DNA of 64,000 nt, taken from positions 124,001-188,000 of the forward strand of contig JAFSBY010000040.1 in NCBI GenBank assembly GCA_017437045.1. The letters are read 5' to 3'. Shown piece by piece: positions 58,085 through 64,000 of this stretch. Position numbers and translations under genes: made by a program. The notes below the pieces were generated by a model that worked only from the letters and a program-made list of their open reading frames with translations, was not told where the DNA came from and did not search any database. The number at the start of each line of letters is the position of its first letter. The first letter of the stretch is position 1. The stretch comes from Alistipes sp. GTDB lineage: Bacteria > Bacteroidota > Bacteroidia > Bacteroidales > Rikenellaceae.

Positions 58085-59956
58085 TTATTGCCGAATAGCC
58101 GCCAAGATGGCTGCACTGTCATACCCGCAGGCGGCGTGCAGTTGAGCCGGTGTGCCGTGTTCTACCCATTGATCGCCAATGCCGAGGCGGATCACCTCGG
58201 GGTGTAACCCCTGATCGCTCAAGCAGGCCACGACCGCCTCGCCGACACCTCCGCGCAAGACCCCATCCTCGACCGTAATAATACGGCGATAGGTGCGCCC
58301 TATGGTGGTAATCAGCTCCTGATCGAGCGGTTTGGCAAAGCGCAGGTCGTAGTGAGCCACTTCGATACCCTCGGTAGCAGCCTGCTCAATGGCCTTGATC
58401 GCCGCTTGGGCGGTTGTTCCCAACGTCAGCACGGCAATTTCGCTGCCGGCACGCAACATCCGTCCCCGACCCTCCGGCAACAGCTCGAAAGGCTCATTTT
58501 CCCAAGCCACACCGGCACCTTCGCCGCGCGGATAGCGGATCATCCAGGGCGTGCCGCTTTGCAGGGCAGTGTACATCATGTTGCGCAATTCGCGCTCGTT
58601 GGCCGGAGCTGCAATTGTCAGCGAGGGAACGGCTCCATAGGAGGCCAAATCGAACACACCGTGGTGTGTGACACCATCTTCGCCCACCAGACCGCTCCGA
58701 TCGAGGCAGAAGACTACCGGTAGATTTTGAATCGCCACGTCGTGGATCACGTTGTCGTAGGCGCGTTGCATAAAGGTCGAATAGATGGCACAGAAGGGCA
58801 CTTTCCCTCCGGCGGCCAATCCGGCTGCAAAGGTCACGGCGTGCCCCTCGGCAATGCCGACATCGAAGGTGCGCTCGGGCATCTGTTCCATCATGCGGGT
58901 CATGCCGCATCCTGAAGGCATGGCGGCCGTAATGCCGACTACGCGCTCGTCTTGTTGTGCCAGATCAACGAGCGTCTGTCCGAAGACATCTTGGTAGCGA
59001 GCCACCTTTTTGGGCGAGCTGGCGCGTTGACCGGTCTCGACCTCGAAACGGCCCGGCGCATGCCAGGTGGTGGGGTCCTGCTCGGCCGGTGCATAGCCCT
59101 TGCCCTTGCGGGTCATGACATGGAGCAGCTTGGGCCCCGGAATGTCGCGCAGCGCACGCAGTGTGCGCACCAACTCGGTGAGATTATGGCCGTCAATCGG
59201 GCCAAAATAGCGAAAATTCAGACTCTCGAACAGATTGCTCTGGTGCAACAACACCTGTTTGATGGCGTTGCCCGTTTTTTGGCAGAGACGCAACAGGCGC
59301 GGCGTATGGGAGAGCAGATTCCATAGGCGTCGCTTGAAGCGGTTGTATCGTTTCGAGGAGGTGATCTTCACCAGATAACTCTTCAGGGCGCCGGTGGCCT
59401 GGTCGATGGCCATGTTGTTGTCGTTGAGGATCACCAGCAGATCGCTCTTGCGATCGGCTCCGGCATTATTCAAGCCCTCGAACGACAGGCCTCCGGTCAT
59501 CGAGCCGTCCCCGATGATGGCCACAATCTTCTCGTCCCGACCCGCCAATTCGGCCGCCTTTGCCATGCCGAAAGCTGCTGATATCGAGACCGATGCGTGA
59601 CCTCCGCCAAAGGCATCGTATTCGCTTTCGCTCATGCGCGGGAAGCCGCTGATGCCGCCCACCTTGCGTTGCGAAAGGAAGGCTTCGCGTCGCCCCGTGA
59701 TCACCTTGTGGGCATAGGTTTGGTGGCCCACATCCCACACCAATTTATCCTTGGGTGTGTCGTACACATAGTGCAACGCAGCCGTCAGCTCAATGGCTCC
59801 GAGGCTCGATCCGAGGTGTCCCGGATTGTCCGAACAGCAGGCAATGATGTATTGACGCAGCTCGTCGCAGTAGAGACGCAACTCTGCCTCCGAGAGTGCT
59901 TTGAGCTCCTTCGGAGAGTTGATCTTTTCCAAATATTTTTGCTGCTGTTGGCTCAT
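58085..59956 (-). CDS. dxs: 1-deoxy-D-xylulose-5-phosphate synthase
   Basis: A 623-residue thiamine diphosphate enzyme, first step of the MEP pathway (pyruvate plus glyceraldehyde 3-phosphate). GHLGSSLGAIELTAALHYV, DVGHQTYAHKVITGR, GDGSMTGGLSFEGLNNAG (ThDP motif) and DRSGLVGEDGVTHHGVFDLA are clear. I start at MSQQQQKYLEKINSP (59956), the family N-terminus; a consensus promoter at 59964-59995 lies inside the longer frame and leaves almost no leader. Confidence 0.96.
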   Translation of the reverse strand: MSQQQQKYLEKINSPKELKALSEAELRLYCDELRQYIIACCSDNPGHLGSSLGAIELTAALHYVYDTPKDKLVWDVGHQTYAHKVITGRREAFLSQRKVGGISGFPRMSESEYDAFGGGHASVSISAAFGMAKAAELAGRDEKIVAIIGDGSMTGGLSFEGLNNAGADRKSDLLVILNDNNMAIDQATGALKSYLVKITSSKRYNRFKRRLWNLLSHTPRLLRLCQKTGNAIKQVLLHQSNLFESLNFRYFGPIDGHNLTELVRTLRALRDIPGPKLLHVMTRKGKGYAPAEQDPTTWHAPGRFEVETGQRASSPKKVARYQDVFGQTLVDLAQQDERVVGITAAMPSGCGMTRMMEQMPERTFDVGIAEGHAVTFAAGLAAGGKVPFCAIYSTFMQRAYDNVIHDVAIQNLPVVFCLDRSGLVGEDGVTHHGVFDLASYGAVPSLTIAAPANERELRNMMYTALQSGTPWMIRYPRGEGAGVAWENEPFELLPEGRGRMLRAGSEIAVLTLGTTAQAAIKAIEQAATEGIEVAHYDLRFAKPLDQELITTIGRTYRRIITVEDGVLRGGVGEAVVACLSDQGLHPEVIRLGIGDQWVEHGTPAQLHAACGYDSAAILAAIRQ

Positions 59957-59963
59957 AATTGCA

Positions 59964-59995
59964 CAAAGATACATATTTATGTGTGTTTTTTCAAA
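59964..59995 (-). promoter_or_regulatory. Promoter of dxs
   Basis: On the minus strand: TTTG (59995-59992), 20 bp, TATCTTTG (59971-59964). Perfect consensus, 7 bp before the ATG. Confidence 0.72.
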
Positions 59996-60004
59996 GAATT
60001 TTGC

Positions 60005-60012
60005 TATCTTCG
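60005..60012 (+). promoter_or_regulatory. Possible -7 box of pyrH operon
   Basis: TATCTTCG, one mismatch to the consensus, 33 bp before the pyrH ATG. It overlaps the divergent dxs promoter region. Confidence 0.4.
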
Positions 60013-60045
60013 CGTAACGAAGCAACGAATCCAACTTTTTGAACG

Positions 60046-60753
60046 ATGAAATACAATCGCATATTACTTAAATTGAGCGGCGAATCGCTCCAGGGGGCAC
60101 AAAAGTATGGCATCGACCCCGCGATGCTCCAATCCTATGCCGAGCAGATCAAGACGGTGGCCGAGGCCGGTGTGCAGGTCGGTATCGTGATCGGTGGCGG
60201 CAATATTTTCCGTGGCATGAGCGGCGCCAAACGCGGTTTTGATCGCGTCAAGGGCGACCAGATGGGCATGCTCGCGACGATCATCAATTCGCTGGCTCTG
60301 CAGTCGGCCTTGGAGGATAATGGCGTGAAGGCCAAGGTCCTCACCTCGATCCGCATGGAGCCGATCGGCGAATATTTCTCCAAGGCGCGCGCCATCGAAT
60401 ACCTCGAGCAGGGTTATGTGGTCATCATTGGTGGCGGCACGTCGAATCCCTACTTTACGACCGATACGGCATCGGCTTTGCGTGGTATCGAGATCGAGGC
60501 CGAGGTGATGCTCAAGGGTACGCGCGTCGATGGTGTCTATACAGCCGATCCGGAGAAGGACCCCACGGCGGTGAAGTTCGACGAGATTACCTTTGACGAG
60601 GTGATTGATCGCCGCCTGAAGGTGATGGATCAAACCGCCTTTACCCTGTGTCGCGAAAATAAATTAGAGATTATCGTCTTCGATATGGATACACCGGGCA
60701 ACCTCGAGAAGGTGCTTTCGGGCGAGACGGTAGGCACACTTGTAAAACTTTAA
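60046..60753 (+). CDS. pyrH: UMP kinase
   Basis: A 235-residue hexameric nucleoside monophosphate kinase of the amino-acid kinase fold. LLKLSGESLQG, GIVIGGGNIFRG, GTSNPYFTTDTASALR and DQTAFTLCRENKLEIIVFDM are characteristic. First gene of a pyrH-tlpA-frr run. Confidence 0.96.
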   Translation: MKYNRILLKLSGESLQGAQKYGIDPAMLQSYAEQIKTVAEAGVQVGIVIGGGNIFRGMSGAKRGFDRVKGDQMGMLATIINSLALQSALEDNGVKAKVLTSIRMEPIGEYFSKARAIEYLEQGYVVIIGGGTSNPYFTTDTASALRGIEIEAEVMLKGTRVDGVYTADPEKDPTAVKFDEITFDEVIDRRLKVMDQTAFTLCRENKLEIIVFDMDTPGNLEKVLSGETVGTLVKL

Positions 60754-60757
60754 TAGT

Positions 60758-61390
60758 ATGGCTATTCAAACACGTAAAAAGCGCAAGAGCGCGCTTCAGT
60801 TATGGATCATGTTGGCCCTCATCATTGCCATCTTGGTCGTCTTGGCACTTCCCTTTGGCGAGCAGAACGAGCCGGCTCAAGAGCAGGCTACCGAGCAAAC
60901 CGAGGAGCCGACAGATGTCTATGCCGCCACGACGCTGGTCAAGGAGGGCATGGAGGCACCTGATTTCACGGTGCAGATGTTCGATGGGAGACAGATCACC
61001 CTCAGCAACGAGCGTGGCAAGGTTGTGTTGGTCAATTTTTGGGCTACCTGGTGCCCTCCTTGCCGCGAGGAACTTACGCGTGTCGGGAGCGATCTGATCG
61101 AGCGTTTCAAGGGACAGAACTTCCTCTTCCTCCCCATCTCGCGTGGTGAGGAGCGTGAGGCCGTAGCCGATTTCCGTACGCAGATGGGCTACACCTTCCC
61201 GATGGGTCTGGACCCCGAACGGAAGATCTACGATCTGTATGCCTCAAATTACATTCCGCGCAACTTCTTGATCAACGAGGAGGGTAAGGTGGTCATGACC
61301 TCGATCGGCTATACGGCCGAGGAGTTTGACGCGCTGATTGCCAAGATCGAGTCGCTGCTGCAGGCACAACAAGAAGTCAATAAACAATAA
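60758..61390 (+). CDS. TlpA-like membrane-anchored thiol-disulfide protein
   Basis: A 210-residue protein with a basic N-terminus, one transmembrane helix (about 14-32) and an AhpC/TSA-type redoxin domain (about 60-200) carrying NFWATWCPPCREEL (Cys about 98 and 101). It probably reduces periplasmic disulfides. It lies 4 bp after pyrH and 13 bp before frr, an insertion into the usual pyrH-frr pair. Confidence 0.9.
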   Translation: MAIQTRKKRKSALQLWIMLALIIAILVVLALPFGEQNEPAQEQATEQTEEPTDVYAATTLVKEGMEAPDFTVQMFDGRQITLSNERGKVVLVNFWATWCPPCREELTRVGSDLIERFKGQNFLFLPISRGEEREAVADFRTQMGYTFPMGLDPERKIYDLYASNYIPRNFLINEEGKVVMTSIGYTAEEFDALIAKIESLLQAQQEVNKQ

Positions 61391-61403
61391 AAACAAGAGA
61401 ACT

Positions 61404-61961
61404 ATGGATACCAAAACGATTCTTAATGATGCCTCTGTTCGCATGCAGAAGGCTGTGGACCACCTCGAGGAGGAGCTGCTCAACATTCGCGCTGGCAAGG
61501 CTTCGGTCAATGTGCTCAATGGTGTGATGGTCGACTATTATGGCTCGCAGGTACCCGTTTCGGGAGCTGCATCGGTGACCGTACCCGATGCCAAGACGGT
61601 GCTCATTCAGCCGTGGGATAAGAATTTGATTCGTGTGATCGAGAAGGCGATCATCGACTCGAACATCGGTCTGACCCCCTCGAACAACGGTGAGCAGATT
61701 CGTCTGACGATGCCGCCGCTGACCGAGGAGCGTCGTAAGGAGCTGGTGAAGCGTTCGCGAGGCGAGGCCGAGACGGCACGTGTCAGCCTGCGCAATGCCC
61801 GTCGTGATGCTATCGAGGCCTTCAAGAAGGCACAGAAGGAGGGTATGCCCGAGGATGAGGCAAAGGATGGCGAGACGCAGGTGCAGAAGCTCCTGGATAA
61901 ATTCTCGAAGCAGCTCGATGAGGTGCTGGCCAAGAAGGAGAAGGAGATCATGACCGTATAG
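61404..61961 (+). CDS. frr: Ribosome recycling factor
   Basis: A 185-residue factor that splits post-termination ribosomes with EF-G. RAGKASVNVLNGVMVDYYGSQVPV, LTEERRKELVKRSR and the helical C-terminus are diagnostic. I start at MDTKTILND; the frame continues 22 codons upstream in the tlpA-like gene. Confidence 0.97.
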   Translation: MDTKTILNDASVRMQKAVDHLEEELLNIRAGKASVNVLNGVMVDYYGSQVPVSGAASVTVPDAKTVLIQPWDKNLIRVIEKAIIDSNIGLTPSNNGEQIRLTMPPLTEERRKELVKRSRGEAETARVSLRNARRDAIEAFKKAQKEGMPEDEAKDGETQVQKLLDKFSKQLDEVLAKKEKEIMTV

Positions 61962-61986
61962 TGTACGGTGCTTCCTGCAAAAAAAA

Positions 61987-62021
61987 GGGCTGTTCAACAT
62001 CGGTTGAACAGCCCCTTTTTG
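61987..62021. terminator. Bidirectional terminator between frr and nfnB
   Basis: A 12-bp perfect stem (61987-61998 with 62003-62014), loop of 4. T run on the plus strand (62016-62020) and on the minus strand (61986 down to 61979). Confidence 0.88.
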
Positions 62022-62040
62022 TAGGCAGATCGCCCGAGCC

Positions 62041-63432
62041 TTACGCTTTGCTCTTCAGATAGGCGTCGATGGCTTTGGCAGCCTTGCGTCCTGCCCCCAT
62101 GGCCAGAATAACTGTAGCGGCACCCGTCACGGCATCACCACCGGCAAAGACCCCCTCACGGGTGGTTTGTCCCTGCTCGTCAGCCGTGATGCAACCACGA
62201 CGGTTGGTCTCCAAACCGGCCGTAGTCGAGGCAATCAGCGGATTGGGCGAGGTGCCTAACGCCATGATGACCACATCGGCCTCGATCTCAAACTCCGAAC
62301 CGGCCTTGACCACGGGCGAACGACGTCCGCTCTCGTCCGGCTCACCCAGCTCCATCTCCACACAACGGATGCCGGCGACCCAGCCCTGCTCATTGCCCAA
62401 GATAGCCACCGGGTTGGTCAGCATGCGGAATTCGATGCCCTCCTCTTTGGCATGATGTACCTCCTCGACACGTGCCGGAAGCTCCTTCTCGCTACGACGA
62501 TAGACGATCGTAGCCTCAGCGCCCAAGCGTTTCGCCGTGCGCACGGCATCCATGGCTACGTTGCCACCGCCCACGACGACGACGCGCTTGCCGACATAGA
62601 TCGGCGTATCGTAATTTGCATCATAGGCGTGCATCAGATTGGCGCGCGTCAGGAACTCGTTGGCCGAGACCACACCATTGAGGTTTTCGCCCTCGATCCC
62701 CATAAAACGGGGCAGACCGGCGCCCGAACCGACAAAGACCGCCTCGAAACCCTCCTCGTCGAGCAGGGAGTCGATCGTTACGGTACGACCAACGATCACG
62801 TTGGTCTCAAATTTTACGCCCAGACGCTCCACGTTGCCAATCTCACGAGCCACGATGCGCTCTTTGGGCAGACGGAACTCCGGAATACCATAGACCAGCA
62901 CGCCTCCCACCTGATGCAGTGCCTCGAAGATCGTCACCTCGTAGCCCCATTTTGCCAAATCGCTGGCGCAGGCTAAACCGGCCGGGCCACTACCGATAAC
63001 CGCCACCTTGTGTCCGTTGCGCGGCGTCGTGGCAGCAGCCTCTGCAGTCGGATTCTCCAACTTCCAATCGCCGATGAATCGCTCGATCTTGCCGATGGCC
63101 ACCGGCTCACCCTTAATACCCAGGATGCAAGCCCCCTCGCATTGGCTCTCTTGCGGACAGACGCGGCCGCAGATCGACGGCAGCGAGCTGTCGGCGGCAA
63201 TCACTTCAGCAGCCAAAGGCAGATCCCCGGCATGCAGGGCCGCAATGAAACGCGGAATCTGCAAACCTACCGGGCAGGCGGCTACACAACGTGGATTTTT
63301 ACAATCGAGGCAACGCGACGCCTCTAACCGAGCCTCCTCGAGATTATAGCCATAGCAGACCTCCTCAAAATTGGTAGCACGAATGGCCGGATCTTGCTCG
63401 CGCACCGGCACGCGCGGTATCTTATTTGCCAT
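62041..63432 (-). CDS. nfnB: NADPH-dependent oxidoreductase large subunit (NfnB/GltD-like)
   Basis: A 463-residue flavoprotein. N-terminal [4Fe-4S] region (CLDCKNPRCVAACPVGLQIP, CGRVCPQESQCEGACILG), then two Rossmann domains (IGSGPAGLACASDLAKWGYEVTIFEA; VVVVGGGNVAMDAVRTAKRLGAEATIVYRR) and AGGDAVTGAATVILAMGAGR. Such subunits occur in glutamate synthase, NfnAB (electron-bifurcating ferredoxin:NADP oxidoreductase) and SudA. The FNR-like partner immediately upstream supports the Nfn/Sud type rather than glutamate synthase. Confidence 0.88.
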   Translation of the reverse strand: MANKIPRVPVREQDPAIRATNFEEVCYGYNLEEARLEASRCLDCKNPRCVAACPVGLQIPRFIAALHAGDLPLAAEVIAADSSLPSICGRVCPQESQCEGACILGIKGEPVAIGKIERFIGDWKLENPTAEAAATTPRNGHKVAVIGSGPAGLACASDLAKWGYEVTIFEALHQVGGVLVYGIPEFRLPKERIVAREIGNVERLGVKFETNVIVGRTVTIDSLLDEEGFEAVFVGSGAGLPRFMGIEGENLNGVVSANEFLTRANLMHAYDANYDTPIYVGKRVVVVGGGNVAMDAVRTAKRLGAEATIVYRRSEKELPARVEEVHHAKEEGIEFRMLTNPVAILGNEQGWVAGIRCVEMELGEPDESGRRSPVVKAGSEFEIEADVVIMALGTSPNPLIASTTAGLETNRRGCITADEQGQTTREGVFAGGDAVTGAATVILAMGAGRKAAKAIDAYLKSKA

Positions 63433-63442
63433 AACTCTCTCG

Positions 63443-64000
63443 CTATTTATCCAAACCGATTCTACATTTGTGTCCCGCCTCGCGCTCGGCCTCTATGGCG
63501 GCGGCGCGCTGCTCCTGGCTACGATACATGCCTTGGCGACGCATCGCCTCGTCGAAATCAACCTTGTGAGCATCGAACTCAGGGCCCTCAACACACGTAA
63601 AGCGCGTCTTCCCATCGACCGTGACGCGGCAAGCACCACACATACCCGTTCCATCGACCATCAGAGCGTTGAGTGAAACGGTCGTCTTGAGTGCATATTT
63701 CAAGGTGGTCAGCGCGACAAACTTCATCATGATCATCGGACCGATGGCCACACACTCGTCGTAGTGGTTGCCCGCAGTGATCAACTCCTCGAGCTTGGCC
63801 GTCACGAGCCCCTTGGAGCCGGCCGAACCATCGTCGGTCGTGATATGGAGCGTATTGCAGACGCGTGCCATCTCCTCGGTGTAGATCAGCATATCGCGGT
63901 TTTTGGCACCGATGATCACATCGACAGCCACGCCGTGCTCGTGCAGCCACTTCACCTGCGGATAGACCGGAGCTGTGCCAACGCCACCGCCAATAAAGAC
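63443..64000 (-). CDS. nfnA: NfnA-like FAD/NAD-binding subunit, partial
   Basis: The last 185 codons of a gene running off the right edge. Visible from the edge: GGGVGTAPVYPQV (NAD(P)-binding part of a ferredoxin reductase fold), IGPMIMMKFVALT, then a [2Fe-2S] site in GTGMCGACRV and RFTCVEGPEFDAHKVDF. This matches dihydroorotate dehydrogenase electron-transfer subunit/NfnA proteins. It ends 10 bp before nfnB. Together they transfer electrons among NADH, NADPH and ferredoxin. Confidence 0.88.
   Translation of the reverse strand, partial: VFIGGGVGTAPVYPQVKWLHEHGVAVDVIIGAKNRDMLIYTEEMARVCNTLHITTDDGSAGSKGLVTAKLEELITAGNHYDECVAIGPMIMMKFVALTTLKYALKTTVSLNALMVDGTGMCGACRVTVDGKTRFTCVEGPEFDAHKVDFDEAMRRQGMYRSQEQRAAAIEAEREAGHKCRIGLDK

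Noticed and set aside
1-64000. CRISPR arrays, rRNA genes, insertion sequences, prophage
   Set aside because: I saw no spaced direct repeats, rRNA segments, transposases or phage structural genes.

Overview
The window is chromosomal DNA of a member of the Bacteroidota, most probably a Bacteroidales gut lineage of the Alistipes/Rikenellaceae type. The phylum call rests on three things: many promoters fit the Bacteroidota sigma factor (TTG/TTTG, about 20 bp, then TAnnTTTG) rather than -35/-10; phylum-typical families are present (DUF4271, DUF3467, DUF2520, GH95, stand-alone PASTA protein, OprO/P-like porin); and the DNA is fairly G+C-rich (upper fifties by eye). The genus is a guess. Most of the window is housekeeping core genome.

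Layout. 1-840: end of glycine C-acetyltransferase (kbl) and an Lrp regulator. 860-2664: an A+T-rich island with two paralogous exported LpoB/CsgG-like proteins. 2730-16077: a long leftward run with lysE-type exporter, cmk, ispH, a small membrane protein, a CtpA-type protease, an orphan histidine kinase, DUF4271, hemD, rnpA, yidD, comEC, a methyltransferase, YihY, DUF2520 and kdsC. 16240-26187: DUF3467, a hemerythrin-LuxR regulator, an LTA-synthase-like sulfatase, upp, hflX, tonB, rlmN, a thioredoxin, rsmG, an ECF sigma factor and a glycosyltransferase. 26380-36490: a membrane Ser/Thr kinase (STK1), then tgt, lptF/G-like permease, PASTA protein, rluD-like synthase, a large unknown membrane protein and ygiQ. 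36494-46523: esterase, xerD, recO, porin, YeiH, and two glycoside hydrolases (GH95, GH28) around a cyclophilin. 46604-49331: nucleoside-gate protein, tRNA-Glu(CTC) between inverted acetyltransferase remnants, a LytTR regulator. 56721-64000: radical SAM, lipocalin, dxs, pyrH, tlpA-like, frr and the nfnB/nfnA pair.

The most interesting region is 49495-56564. A leftward transcription unit runs from a -7 box at 55413 to a terminator at 49506 and encodes an acidic membrane protein with an EF-hand-like loop, an exported caspase-like protein, a zinc-ribbon/FHA protein, a PP2C phosphatase with a membrane anchor and coiled coil, and a receptor-like Ser/Thr kinase (STK2). A second FHA-like/zinc-ribbon membrane protein lies just upstream as its own unit. 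STK1, 22 kb away on the other strand, shares with STK2 the transmembrane segment, coiled coil, Lcl/FISUMP-like sensor domain, 3' tail and terminator hairpin. Kinase, phosphatase, phosphothreonine reader and caspase-like protease in one operon suggest a transmembrane phospho-signalling module with a proteolytic output. The output and trigger are not known from sequence.

Several start codons were moved inward from the longest open frame because a consensus promoter lies inside the longer version or because family N-termini demand it. In three or four cases the chosen start lies only 4-9 nt after the -7 box, suggesting leaderless mRNAs.
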